In this document: piece by piece, positions 46,679 to 55,694 of the stretch
How positions within the stretch are numbered: position 1 is the stretch's first letter
Layout of the letters: every line of letters starts with the position of its first letter
NCBI RefSeq assembly: GCF_003063575.1
Contig: NZ_NESC01000003.1
Coordinates: 264,191-328,190, forward strand
Origin: Limnohabitans sp. Jir72
GTDB taxonomy: Bacteria; Pseudomonadota; Gammaproteobacteria; Burkholderiales; Burkholderiaceae_C
DNA length: 64,000 nucleotides
Direction: 5' to 3'
Translations under genes and position numbers: made by a program
Notes under the pieces: model-generated
What the model was told of the DNA's origin: nothing
Seen by the model: the letters and a program-made list of their open reading frames with translations, nothing else
The model's database searches: none

Positions 46679-48747
46679 GCTGTGCGCTCCACCAACAAGT
46701 TGCCCAGTTTGTCGACACGGCCATCAAAGCCCGGCTCCAGCCAAACGGTGGTGTCGGGCTGCTCCAAAATCGCCGGGCCTTGCACCACGGTGCCGACGGG
46801 CAGGCTCAGGCGCTCGTAGCGCTGCGCGGTCCACCACTGGCCTTGGTGGTACACCTGCTGCTCGCCCACCGGGGTGGTGCGGCCTTCGCCTTGCGGCGCC
46901 AGCACCGCCAAGTCGAACTTGGGACGCCGTCCGATGCGGGCATAACGCAGGTTCATCACACGGATCACCGGGCCTTGCAACACACGGCCAAAGGCGTGTT
47001 GGTAAGCGGCCTCAAACGCGGCCAACAAACCGGCGGCATTCAATTGCTCGCGCTTCACAGGCACTTGCAGGGTGTGCGTCTGGCCCATGTAGAGCATGTC
47101 GAAGCTGATGACTTCATCGACCCGTACAAAGTTCACACCGGCGGAGTCCAGGCGCACCTGGCAAGCCTCGGCCAGTGCGTCCACACGTTCCATCAAACTG
47201 GGCCAAGCCACATCGGCCAGGGCCACGTTCAAGGTCTGCACCGCGTCGTGGCGCATGTCGGCCATCACGCAGCCCAGCGCCGAAGTGACACCCGGATAAC
47301 GCGGCACGATGCCGGTGGTCACGCCCACCTCGCGCATCATGGCGCAGACATGCAAACCACCGCCGCCGCCAAAGGGCATGTAGGCGAACTGGCGTGGATC
47401 GTGGCCACGCTCAATCGACACCACACGAATCGCACCCGCCATGCGGGCATTGGCCACCGTCAAAATTGCCTCGGCCGCGGCCAGTGCGGTCAAGCCCAAA
47501 GGCTCGGCCACATGCTGGGTGATGGCTGTTTCGGACAAGCCCGAATCGAGCTTTTGCAACAAACCGCCGCCCAAAGGCCGGTCGGCCGCAATGCGGCCCA
47601 GCAGCACGTTGGCATCGGTCAAGGTGGGCCGGGTGTTGCCGCGTCCATAACAGGCCGGACCGGGAATGCTGCCGGCCGACTCGGGGCCCACTTGCAGCAT
47701 GCCGCCCGCATCGACCGAAGCGATCGAGCCGCCCCCGGCACCGATGGTCTCGATCTGGATCATGGGCGAGCGCACCACCAGGCCAAACTCAATCGACGTT
47801 TGCGCCGCCAGTGCCGCTTCGCCCCCCGCCACCAAAGACACATCAAACGAGGTGCCGCCGATGTCGCCGGTGATGACGTTCTCAAAGCCCGAAGCGCGCG
47901 CAATCTCGGCGCAGGCCATCACACCCGCCGCAGGCCCTGACAAAGCGGTGCGCACCGGCACATCACAAGCAGTCTGGCGCGACATCACGCCGCCATTGCT
48001 TTGCACAATCAGCAACTCACCACCAAAGCCCTGGGCGCGCAAGTCGCCATCGAGGCGCTGCAAATAGCTGCCCACCACGGGCTGCAAAGCGGCGTTCAGG
48101 GTCGCGGTCGAGCAGCGCTCGAACTCACGGATTTCGGGCAGCACTTCGCTGGCCGCCGTCACATAGCTGTTGGGCCAGATCTCGCGCACAGCCGCCACAG
48201 CGGCTTGTTCGTTGCCGGGGTTGGCATAGGCGTGCACAAAGAACACACACACCGCCTCGCAGCCTTCGGCCAGCAGAGCGCGGGCTTGCTCGCGCACCTG
48301 ATCCAGATTCACGGGTGTGTGCAGTTGGCCATCGGCCAGCACGCGCTCGTCCACTTCCAAGCGCCATGCACGCGGCACCACCGGGGTGTAGCTGCCGCGC
48401 AGGCCCCAGGTTTGCGGACGGTCGCGGCGACGCATTTCCAGCACATCGCGGAACCCGCGTGTGGTGATGATGCCGGTGCGGGCGATCTTACGCTCCAGCA
48501 AGGCGTTGGTGCCCACCGTGGTGCCATGCACGATGGTGGCGATGTCTTTGGCGCCTTCGGCACCCGTGACCCCGGTCACTTTGGCGATGCCGTTCATGAA
48601 GCCCCGGGCTTCTTCACCCCGGGTCGAGGGCACTTTCACGATGCGGGCTTGACCGGTTTTTTCGTCCAGCACAAACAGGTCGGTGAAGGTCCCGCCCACG
48701 TCCACGCCCACCACCCAATGCGGCTGATTCAATGTTGGCTCGCTCAT
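46675..48747 (-). CDS. hyuA: Hydantoinase/oxoprolinase subunit A
   Basis: A 690-residue ATP-binding subunit. The ASKHA-type start VVGVDVGGTFTDLFVLDEKT, the HGTTVGTNALLERK segment, GLRGSYTPVVPRAW, VQSNGGVMSRQTA, TGDIGGTSFDVSLVAGGEA and GAGGGSIASVDAGG are family hallmarks. With subunit B it hydrolyses cyclic amides (N-methylhydantoin, 5-oxoproline) or carboxylates ketones, at the cost of ATP. No third small subunit like that of acetophenone/acetone carboxylase is adjacent, favouring a ring hydrolase. Overlaps its neighbours on both sides by four bases. Confidence 0.92.
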   Translation of the reverse strand: MSEPTLNQPHWVVGVDVGGTFTDLFVLDEKTGQARIVKVPSTRGEEARGFMNGIAKVTGVTGAEGAKDIATIVHGTTVGTNALLERKIARTGIITTRGFRDVLEMRRRDRPQTWGLRGSYTPVVPRAWRLEVDERVLADGQLHTPVNLDQVREQARALLAEGCEAVCVFFVHAYANPGNEQAAVAAVREIWPNSYVTAASEVLPEIREFERCSTATLNAALQPVVGSYLQRLDGDLRAQGFGGELLIVQSNGGVMSRQTACDVPVRTALSGPAAGVMACAEIARASGFENVITGDIGGTSFDVSLVAGGEAALAAQTSIEFGLVVRSPMIQIETIGAGGGSIASVDAGGMLQVGPESAGSIPGPACYGRGNTRPTLTDANVLLGRIAADRPLGGGLLQKLDSGLSETAITQHVAEPLGLTALAAAEAILTVANARMAGAIRVVSIERGHDPRQFAYMPFGGGGGLHVCAMMREVGVTTGIVPRYPGVTSALGCVMADMRHDAVQTLNVALADVAWPSLMERVDALAEACQVRLDSAGVNFVRVDEVISFDMLYMGQTHTLQVPVKREQLNAAGLLAAFEAAYQHAFGRVLQGPVIRVMNLRYARIGRRPKFDLAVLAPQGEGRTTPVGEQQVYHQGQWWTAQRYERLSLPVGTVVQGPAILEQPDTTVWLEPGFDGRVDKLGNLLVERTA

Positions 48748-50444
48748 GCTTGCTCCTTGGTGTAACCGAGTGCCGCGTCATTGGCGCGGTCTTTTTCAGT
48801 GCGCTCAGCCGGAGCGCCCCAGCCGCCGCCGCCGGGCGTTTGCAGGCGCACGCGGTCGCCCTTTTTCAAATGGATGCCCAACATCTTGGACACCATGGGT
48901 GGGGTCTTCCACTCGCCGTTCTGGCAATACTCAAACACGTTGGGCAGCGCAGGCTTGCCGCCGTGGATGCCCTTGGGCGCGGACTTGCCACGCTCGCCAA
49001 AGATGAAAGCCTCGGCGCTGTCTTCAAGCAATTCGATCTCGTAAATTGCGCCCAGACCGCCCCGGTGCTGGCCATCGCCCCCCGAGCCAGGGCGCAAGGC
49101 CCACTGGGTGAAGCGCACCGGGTAAGCCGCTTCGAGAATCTCCATCGGCGGGATCGTGGCGGTCGAGATCGGCGCATTGCCGTGCGACAAGCCGTCGCCA
49201 TCCGAGTGGCCGCCGTGTCCACCGCCAAAGAAGCTGAACATCACCCAGCGCTGGCCTTTGCGTTTGTCATCGGTGCGATGCCCGGCGATCGACAAGGCGT
49301 TGATGGTGCCGTAGGCATGGGCCACGGCACGCTGTGGGTCGGCCAAGGCCGTGGCGCTGAAAATCACGTCGATCATGCGCAAAATGGTTTCGGTGTAGCC
49401 GCCCACCGGACGCGGACGCGAAGCGCTGATGACCAAGCCGTCGGGGATCACAAAGTCCACTGCATCCAGCACACCCGCGTTGGCGGGGACGTCGGGGAAC
49501 ACATGCTTCAAAGCCACATAACAAGCGGCCACCGCCGTGGCGCGAGAGATGTTCACGGGACCTGCGCACTGCGCCGAGGTGCGCGAAAAGTCCAGCGTCA
49601 ACCGGTCACCGGCCACGGTCATGTCGAGCGCAATCGTCAGCAACTCGTCTTTCACGCCATCGTTGTCCAGCACGTCTTCAAAGCTGTAGCGGCCATCGGG
49701 CAGGCTGCCGATGTGCGAGCGCATCAGGCGCACAGCGCGGGTGCGCAGCTCCACCAGGGCCTGGGCCACTTTGGCGTCGCCGTATTCATCCAGCAAGCCG
49801 TCCAGACGGCGAGCGCCCAATTCGAGCGCGGCCAGTTGGCCGTTCAAGTCGCCCCACAGGCTGTCGGGCAGGCGGGTGTTGGCGCGCAGGATGGCCAACA
49901 CATCGTCGTCCAGCACGCCGCCGCGCAAGATGCGCACCGGCGGAATCTGCACCGCTTCTTGCCAGCACTCGGTGGCCGCCGGGTTGTAGTTGCCGGGCAC
50001 CGCGCCGCCCACGTCGTGCCAGTGCGCGGCCGATGCGAGGAAGCAATACAGCTGCCCGTTGCGAAAGCAAGGCTTGACCAGCTTGAAGTCGTTGGCGTGC
50101 GTGCCGCCTTCGTAGGGGTCGTTGAACAACCACACATCGCCCGGCTGCATGCCGCCGCGCTCGGCCGCCACGCGCATGGCGGCGCGCACGGCAAAAGCCA
50201 TGGCGCCCACAAACACGGGCAGGCCCGACTTGCCCTGAATCAGGGTGTCGCCAGTGATGGCGTCATACAAGCCGTGGCAAGCGTCATGCGCCTCGGCAAT
50301 GATGGGGTTGAAGGCGCTGCGGTACAGCGTCGCGTCCATCTCGTCGGCGATTTGTTCCAGTCGGCCGCGCAGCACGGCCAAAGTCACGGGGTCCATGACC
50401 GGGTCCATGCCTGTCGGTGGTGAATTGGGATTCATCGGGTTCAT
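48744..50444 (-). CDS. hyuB: Hydantoinase/oxoprolinase subunit B
   Basis: A 566-residue subunit. Typical segments: DPVTLAVLRGRLEQIADEM, TLYRSAFNPIIAEAHDAC, GDVWLFNDPYEGGTHAND, DFSRTSAQCAGPVNI, FFGGGHGGHSDGDGLSHG and PGSGGDGQHRGGLGAIYE. The metal-binding histidine-rich blocks are present. Start at 50444 is an ATGA overlap with the upstream small-subunit stop; a longer frame has no support. It forms the enzyme with HyuA. Confidence 0.92.
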   Translation of the reverse strand: MNPMNPNSPPTGMDPVMDPVTLAVLRGRLEQIADEMDATLYRSAFNPIIAEAHDACHGLYDAITGDTLIQGKSGLPVFVGAMAFAVRAAMRVAAERGGMQPGDVWLFNDPYEGGTHANDFKLVKPCFRNGQLYCFLASAAHWHDVGGAVPGNYNPAATECWQEAVQIPPVRILRGGVLDDDVLAILRANTRLPDSLWGDLNGQLAALELGARRLDGLLDEYGDAKVAQALVELRTRAVRLMRSHIGSLPDGRYSFEDVLDNDGVKDELLTIALDMTVAGDRLTLDFSRTSAQCAGPVNISRATAVAACYVALKHVFPDVPANAGVLDAVDFVIPDGLVISASRPRPVGGYTETILRMIDVIFSATALADPQRAVAHAYGTINALSIAGHRTDDKRKGQRWVMFSFFGGGHGGHSDGDGLSHGNAPISTATIPPMEILEAAYPVRFTQWALRPGSGGDGQHRGGLGAIYEIELLEDSAEAFIFGERGKSAPKGIHGGKPALPNVFEYCQNGEWKTPPMVSKMLGIHLKKGDRVRLQTPGGGGWGAPAERTEKDRANDAALGYTKEQA

Positions 50445-50944
50445 CCTTGCTTTCTTTGTTTGAGCAGGGGCAGCAAGCCGCCTGCGTCGACCATGTCCAT
50501 CAAAAAACCGGGAATGGGCGCACACGCCAGGCGTTGGCCATTGGCGCGCAGCACCACCGGGGCCTCACCCTCAAACAGCACGCCCACGCGCTCGCCCTCT
50601 TCGATCTGGTCGGCCTCGGGGCAGGTCAAGAGCAGCAGCCCCAAGTTGAAGGCGTTGCGGAAATACAAGCCGCTGTAAGACGGTGCGATCACCGCTGCCA
50701 GGCCCAGGTGCCTGAGCACACCCGCCGCCTGTTCACGCGACGAGCCGATACCGAAGTTGGCACCCGCCACGATCACATCGCCCACTTGCACGCCCGAGGC
50801 AAAGTCGCTGCGCACCGCCTCCAGGCAATGCCAGCCGATCACCTCCAGACCGTGCTTCATGTAGGCCCCGGGCGCCAAGGCGTCGGTGTCCACGTCGGCC
50901 CCCAAGCGCCAAACGCGTGCGTTGGCCATCGATCGATTGCTCAT
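50441..50944 (-). CDS. Aconitase-superfamily hydratase small subunit (LeuD-like)
   Basis: A 167-residue swivelling-domain subunit. VWRLGADVDTDALAPGAYM and VIVAGANFGIGSSREQAAGVL carry the substrate-binding SSRE motif. LeuD, HacB and dimethylmaleate hydratase small subunits share this shape. The residue after SSRE is Gln, where LeuD usually has His, which hints at a substrate other than isopropylmalate. Overlaps the large-subunit gene by four bases. Confidence 0.88.
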   Translation of the reverse strand: MSNRSMANARVWRLGADVDTDALAPGAYMKHGLEVIGWHCLEAVRSDFASGVQVGDVIVAGANFGIGSSREQAAGVLRHLGLAAVIAPSYSGLYFRNAFNLGLLLLTCPEADQIEEGERVGVLFEGEAPVVLRANGQRLACAPIPGFLMDMVDAGGLLPLLKQRKQG

Positions 50945-52227
50945 GCCAGCACCTCCCGTGCATCGCTGATGCGCCCGCGCAAGGCCGAAGCCGCCACGGT
51001 GTAGGGCGATGCCAAATACACATTCACACTGGCCGGGCCCATGCGGCCTTTGAAGTTGCGCGCTGTGCTGGAGATCACGGTGGCCCCTTCAGGAAAAGTC
51101 GCGCCGTAACCCGCGCACGCGCCGCAGCTGTTGGACAGCACCACAGCACCAGCGTCTTGCAGGATCTGCATCACGCCTTCTTGCTGGGCCTGGGCTTGTT
51201 CGCGGGCGCTGGCGGGCGCCACCATGAGCTGCACGCCCGCAGCCACGCGCCGGCCTTTGAGCACCGATGCGGCGGCCCGCAGGTCTTCGAGCTTGGCGCC
51301 AGTGCAGGCGCCGATGTAAGCAATGCTGGGCACCACGTCGGCAAACTCGGCCACACCGCGCGTGTTAGCCGGGCTGTGCGGCGCGGCCACTTGCGGGCTG
51401 AGGGTGCTCGCGTCAAAACGGTGCTGTTCAAACTCGGCGTCTTCGTCGGTGAACCATTGTTCGGCCCCGGCCAATCGCTCGGGCGATACCCCGATCGACT
51501 GCAAGTGCGCGGTGGTGGTGGCGTCGGCCGCAATCAGCCCGGCCTGCGCGCCCATCTCGGCGCTCATGTTGGACAAGGTCATGCGCTCGGCCATGGACAA
51601 GGCCTGCACAGCAGCGCCTGCAAACTCCACCGCTTGGTATTGGCCGCCGTTCATGCCAAAGCGGCCGATCATGTGCAGCATCATGTCCTTGGCCGACACA
51701 CCGGCTTGCAAGCGGCCCGACCAATGCATGCGCAAGGTGCGTGGCACCTGCACCCAGATCTGGCCGGTCACGCACACGCCCAGCATTTCGGTGGCACCGA
51801 TGCCGAACATGTAGCAACCAAAGGCACCGCCCGTGGGCGAATGCGAGTCGCCGCCGACACAAAACATGCCGGGCTTCAAATGGCCCCGCTCGGGCAGCAC
51901 CACATGGCAGATGCCTTCGCTGTCGATCACATGCGGCAGCTGCCATTGTTTGGCGGTGTCGCGGGTGATCTGGATGATTTTTTGCGCATCCGCGTCTTGC
52001 GCGGGCACGTAGTGGTCCAGCACCAGCACGACTTTGTTTTTGTCCCAGATCTCGGCGCCCAACTCGTCCAGCATGGGCTTGAGACGCCGGGGGCCGGACG
52101 AGTCGTGGAACATGGCCAAGTCCACGTTGCAAGTGACCACCTCACCGACGGCGACATGGCTGCGCCCGGCGGCGCGGGCAATCAGCTTCTGGGCCAAGGT
52201 TTGTGGCAAAGAAGTAGTGGCGGTCAT
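50941..52227 (-). CDS. Aconitase-superfamily hydratase large subunit (LeuC/HacA/DmdA-like)
   Basis: A 428-residue iron-sulfur subunit. It shows VLDHYVPAQDADAQK, CVGGDSHSPTGGAFGCYMFG, and three cysteines suited to a [4Fe-4S] cluster: IGACTGAKLEDL and SNSCGACAGYG. The short, archaeal-type LeuC architecture is shared by homoaconitase and dimethylmaleate hydratase. Leucine synthesis is an unlikely role because no leuB or leuA is nearby and the gene sits in a catabolic run. Start at 52227 overlaps the Bug stop (ATGA). Confidence 0.88.
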   Translation of the reverse strand: MTATTSLPQTLAQKLIARAAGRSHVAVGEVVTCNVDLAMFHDSSGPRRLKPMLDELGAEIWDKNKVVLVLDHYVPAQDADAQKIIQITRDTAKQWQLPHVIDSEGICHVVLPERGHLKPGMFCVGGDSHSPTGGAFGCYMFGIGATEMLGVCVTGQIWVQVPRTLRMHWSGRLQAGVSAKDMMLHMIGRFGMNGGQYQAVEFAGAAVQALSMAERMTLSNMSAEMGAQAGLIAADATTTAHLQSIGVSPERLAGAEQWFTDEDAEFEQHRFDASTLSPQVAAPHSPANTRGVAEFADVVPSIAYIGACTGAKLEDLRAAASVLKGRRVAAGVQLMVAPASAREQAQAQQEGVMQILQDAGAVVLSNSCGACAGYGATFPEGATVISSTARNFKGRMGPASVNVYLASPYTVAASALRGRISDAREVLA

Positions 52228-53225
52228 TCGGCTTGGGCTCCTGCATACTGGACCACGGCTTTCCAGCGCACGATCTCGTGGCTGACAAAGCGTGAAAATT
52301 CTTCGGGGCTGTTGCCCACGGGGCTGGCCCCTTCGCTTTCGATGCGGCGCCTGACCTGCGCCGTCTGCACGGCAGCGCGGGCGGCATCGGACAAGCTCTT
52401 GCTCAATTCGGGGCTCATGCGCGCAGGCCCGAACAAACCGAACCAAGCGCTCGACTCGTAGCCGGGCAAGCTCTCGCCAATGGCCGGCACATCCGGAAAC
52501 GCCGCCAGGCGCTTGGCGCTGGTCACGCCCAAGGCCTTGAGCTTGCCCGCCTTGATGTGCGCCTGCACATTGCCCACGGCGGCAAACATCAAATCCACCT
52601 GCCCAGCCAGCACGTCCTGCACGGCAGGGGCGGTGCCACGGTAAGGGATGTTGACGATGAAGACACCCGCTTTCATCTTGAACGCATCGCCCGCCAGATG
52701 CAGCGACGAGCCCATGGCGCCAATGGCAAAGTTCAGCTGACCGGGCTTGGCTTTGGCCATGGCGATCAGCTCGGACACATTGTTGGCGGGCAGCTTGGGG
52801 TGGGCCACCAACACCGAGGGCGAGGTGGACACCATGGTCAATGGCGTGAAGTCTTTGACGGGGTCAAAAGGCAAATGGGGGTACAGCGAGGCGTTGATCG
52901 CGTGGCTGGTGAAACTCATCAGCAAGGTGTTGCCATCGGGCGCGGCCTTGGCCACCGCATCGGCCGCCAGGTTGCCGCCCGCACCGGCCTTGTTGTCCAC
53001 CAGCACCGTGCGGCCCAGCTGCAAGCCCAGCGCTTGCGCCAAGGTGCGGGCCATGGTGTCGGTGGTGCCACCGGCGGGCGCCCCTACCAAAATGCGGATG
53101 GGCGGCTGCGCAGGCACCTGCGCCGCAACTGGCATGCACACAGGCATCCACAGGCCAAGGCCAAGCAAGCTGCTCAAGCAACGTGTCAGGCGGCGCGTCC
53201 ACACAGCGGGCTTCATGGTTTTCAC
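52224..53225 (-). CDS. Bug-family (TctC-like) periplasmic solute-binding protein, first copy
   Basis: A 333-residue binding protein. Signal peptide (LSSLLGLGLWMPVCMPVAAQ) then PPIRILVGAPAGGTTDTMAR, VLVDNKAGAGGNLAADAVAKA, PDGNTLLMSFTSH and VNIPYRGTAPAVQDVLAGQ. No TctA/TctB membrane partners are present, as is common for Bug genes. Its ATG overlaps the livF stop, so it is translated with the ABC importer. It may deliver the substrate or act as a sensor. Confidence 0.9.
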   Translation of the reverse strand: MKTMKPAVWTRRLTRCLSSLLGLGLWMPVCMPVAAQVPAQPPIRILVGAPAGGTTDTMARTLAQALGLQLGRTVLVDNKAGAGGNLAADAVAKAAPDGNTLLMSFTSHAINASLYPHLPFDPVKDFTPLTMVSTSPSVLVAHPKLPANNVSELIAMAKAKPGQLNFAIGAMGSSLHLAGDAFKMKAGVFIVNIPYRGTAPAVQDVLAGQVDLMFAAVGNVQAHIKAGKLKALGVTSAKRLAAFPDVPAIGESLPGYESSAWFGLFGPARMSPELSKSLSDAARAAVQTAQVRRRIESEGASPVGNSPEEFSRFVSHEIVRWKAVVQYAGAQAE

Positions 53226-53932
53226 ATGCCCAAATAAGCCTGGCGCAGCGTGTCGCTGGCCAGCAGCTCGGCGGGCGTGCCCGCAAAACGGATCGCGCCG
53301 TTTTCCATCACATAGGCGCGATCGGCAATGTCCAGCGACTGGCCCACGTTTTGCTCGACCAGCAAGACCGCCAGACCCGTGCTGCGCAATTGGGCAATCA
53401 GCGCAAACATTTCCTCGACCAAGAGCGGCGACAAGCCCAGCGAAGGCTCGTCCAAAATCAACAAGCGCGGCTCGGCCATCAGGCCTCGGCCAATGGCCAG
53501 CATCTGCTGCTCGCCACCGCTCAGGGTGCCCGCGAGTTGCGTCACACGCTCTTTGAGGCGCGGAAAAGTCTCGTACACCTTGTCCAGGTTTTGCGCCCGG
53601 CGCTCGCGGCCCCGGGTGAAGGCGCCCAGCTCCAGGTTTTCGTGCACGCTCAGGTTGGGGAAAACCTTGCGGCCTTCGGGCACATGGATCAGGCCATGCG
53701 TCACCACCTCGCGCGAATGCAAGCCGGTGAGGTCGCGCCCATCGAACTGCACCTGCCCGGCCCGCGTGGTCACCAGGCCACTGAGGGTGAGGTTGAGCGT
53801 GGTCTTGCCTGCGCCATTGCTGCCCAAGAGCGCCACGGTCTCGCCGGGCATGACCTGCAAATCCACACCGCGCAAAACCTCGACCGCACCGTAGCCCGAC
53901 TTGAGGCCTTGCACATTCAACAAAGCGTTCAT
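53222..53932 (-). CDS. livF: Branched-chain-type ABC importer ATPase LivF
   Basis: A 236-residue ATPase. Walker A is LLGSNGAGKTTLNLTL, signature GTLSGGEQQMLAIGRGLM, Walker B RLLILDEPSLGLSP, switch His in LLVEQNV region. Segments VEVLRGVDLQVMPGETVALL and IRFAGTPAELLASDTLRQAYLGM are LivF-like. It powers the importer with LivG, LivH and LivM. Confidence 0.94.
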   Translation of the reverse strand: MNALLNVQGLKSGYGAVEVLRGVDLQVMPGETVALLGSNGAGKTTLNLTLSGLVTTRAGQVQFDGRDLTGLHSREVVTHGLIHVPEGRKVFPNLSVHENLELGAFTRGRERRAQNLDKVYETFPRLKERVTQLAGTLSGGEQQMLAIGRGLMAEPRLLILDEPSLGLSPLLVEEMFALIAQLRSTGLAVLLVEQNVGQSLDIADRAYVMENGAIRFAGTPAELLASDTLRQAYLGM

Positions 53933-54705
53933 GGCTGAGCCTCCTTGGCGGCTTGCGCTTTGGCCACGTTCTTTTGCAAGCGCTCGGCCGTGCCGTGGCC
54001 CAGATAGGCCTCGACCACGGCTTTGTTGTTCGTCACCTCGGCCGGCGTGCCGTGGGCAATCAATTGGCCTTGGGCCAGCACCCAGACCTCTTGCGCGAGG
54101 CTCATCACCGCTTGCATGACGTGCTCGATCATGAGCACCGTCACCCCGCTTTGGGCAATGCTTTGCACCACCGGGATCATCTCGGCAATCTCTTGCGGGT
54201 TGAGACCGGCCAGCACTTCGTCCAGCAACAACAAGCGTGGCCGCGTGGCCAGCGCACGGGCCAGCTCCAGCCGCTTGCGACCAGCCACCGTGAGGTCACT
54301 CGCCAATTTGTCCAGCTGCGGCGTCAAGCCAACTTGGCTTGCCACCGACTCGGCAAATGCCAGCGCTTGGGCACGACCGGGCAGGTGCAGGTGTGCACCC
54401 ACGGCGATGTTCTCGCGCACCGTTTGCGCCGCAAAGGGCTGCACGATCTGGAAGGTGCGGGTCAGGCCCATGCGGGCGTTCAGGTGCGGGGCTTGGCCGG
54501 TGATGTCTTGCCCGGCAAAAACCACCCGACCGGTGCCCGGCTGGATGAAACCGGACATGAGCGCAAACAAGGTCGTCTTGCCTGCGCCATTAGGCCCGAT
54601 CAGGGCGCTGAGACGCCCTTCGGTCACCGACAGGCTGACGTTTTGCACGGCCTTGAGTCCGCCAAAGGATTTGCCCACGCCGTCGATTTGCATCAGCGTG
54701 CTCAT
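53929..54705 (-). CDS. livG: Branched-chain-type ABC importer ATPase LivG
   Basis: A 258-residue ATPase. Walker A ALIGPNGAGKTTLFAL, RMGLTRTFQIVQPF (LivG hallmark), signature LTVAGRKRLELARALA (with VAG in place of SGG), and Walker B RLLLLDEVLAGLNPQE. Its ATG overlaps the livM stop. The final 25 residues are Ala/Lys rich and extend beyond the usual end. Confidence 0.94.
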   Translation of the reverse strand: MSTLMQIDGVGKSFGGLKAVQNVSLSVTEGRLSALIGPNGAGKTTLFALMSGFIQPGTGRVVFAGQDITGQAPHLNARMGLTRTFQIVQPFAAQTVRENIAVGAHLHLPGRAQALAFAESVASQVGLTPQLDKLASDLTVAGRKRLELARALATRPRLLLLDEVLAGLNPQEIAEMIPVVQSIAQSGVTVLMIEHVMQAVMSLAQEVWVLAQGQLIAHGTPAEVTNNKAVVEAYLGHGTAERLQKNVAKAQAAKEAQP

Positions 54706-55694
54706 GGTTTGCCTCCATGTTGTTCGCCATCAGAGGCCTTGCTGCCGCGCAACCACTGCAGCGGCGTGATGGTGCCCAAGCCAGCAATGCCGCGGGGCAA
54801 GAACATCACAATGCCGATCAGCACCACGCCGTAAATGACCATGTTGATGCCCGGCAATTGGCCGAACAAATTGCGCGTGAGGTCGGCCAGGATGTGCAAG
54901 CTGACAGCCCCCAAGAGCGGCCCCCACAGCGTGCCCAGGCCACCCACGATCGCGCCCACCAAGGCCTCGACCGAGGTGTGCGAGCCAAAGGCAATGCCCG
55001 GATCGATGTACTGGAAGACCTGCACATAAAACGCGCCGCCAGCACCCATCAGGCCGCCTGACAAAATGGTGGCGATCAGTTTGACGCTGAAGGGGTTCAC
55101 GCCGATGGCGCGGGCTGCGTCCTCGTTGTCGCGCACCGCCTGCAAATAAGCGCCAAAGCGCGAAGCCTTGAGCCATGCTGTGACGCACAGCGCCAGCGTG
55201 ACCAGCCCCAGCATGAGCCAGATGAAGCCGGAACGGTTGGCAAACTGCATGTTGGCAGCCGACTCCTGGAGCGGCAGCATCAAGCCCACGCCTGCGCCTG
55301 TGAAGGGCACCGAGGTGGCCACGATGCGGAACACCTCGGCAAAAGCCAGCGTGACCAGCGCAAAGTAAGAGCCCTTGAGGCCGTAGCGGAACGAGGCCGC
55401 GCCCACAAACGCACCCACACCGGCTGCAAAAGCCATGGCTAATGGCAAAGCCACCCAGGGGCTCAGGCCCCACTGCATTTGTGCGATGGCCTGCACATAA
55501 GCACCCGTGCCAAAAAACAGCGCATGCCCAAAAGAGAATTGACCGCCAAAACCGCCCAACACGTTCCAAGCTTGCGAGAGCAAGCAAGCGTACAGCGCGG
55601 TCATCACAAAGTTGAGCACCACACCCGATTGGGTGAAAAACGGAACGGCGCCGATGACCAAGGCAAACAGCGCGATGCGGCGAAAGTCTTTCAT
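54702..55694 (-). CDS. livM: Branched-chain-type ABC importer permease LivM
   Basis: A 330-residue permease with about nine membrane helices. LSQAWNVLGGFGGQFSFGHALFFG is the family entry signature, and RDNEDAARAIGVNPFSVKLIATILSGGLMGAGGAF is the coupling-helix region (two consecutive motifs here). Forms the channel with LivH. Translationally coupled on both sides. Confidence 0.93.
   Translation of the reverse strand: MKDFRRIALFALVIGAVPFFTQSGVVLNFVMTALYACLLSQAWNVLGGFGGQFSFGHALFFGTGAYVQAIAQMQWGLSPWVALPLAMAFAAGVGAFVGAASFRYGLKGSYFALVTLAFAEVFRIVATSVPFTGAGVGLMLPLQESAANMQFANRSGFIWLMLGLVTLALCVTAWLKASRFGAYLQAVRDNEDAARAIGVNPFSVKLIATILSGGLMGAGGAFYVQVFQYIDPGIAFGSHTSVEALVGAIVGGLGTLWGPLLGAVSLHILADLTRNLFGQLPGINMVIYGVVLIGIVMFLPRGIAGLGTITPLQWLRGSKASDGEQHGGKP

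Noticed and set aside
46076..50444. Creatinine-type pathway (N-methylhydantoinase plus N-carbamoylsarcosine hydrolase) from HyuAB and the isochorismatase-type amidase.
   Set aside because: Not excluded, but it does not explain the hydratase, lyase and FAD dehydrogenase in the same operon, and no sarcosine oxidase is present.
50441..52227. Leucine-biosynthetic LeuCD.
   Set aside because: Context is catabolic, leuA and leuB are absent, and the subunits are of the short homoaconitase/dimethylmaleate-hydratase style.
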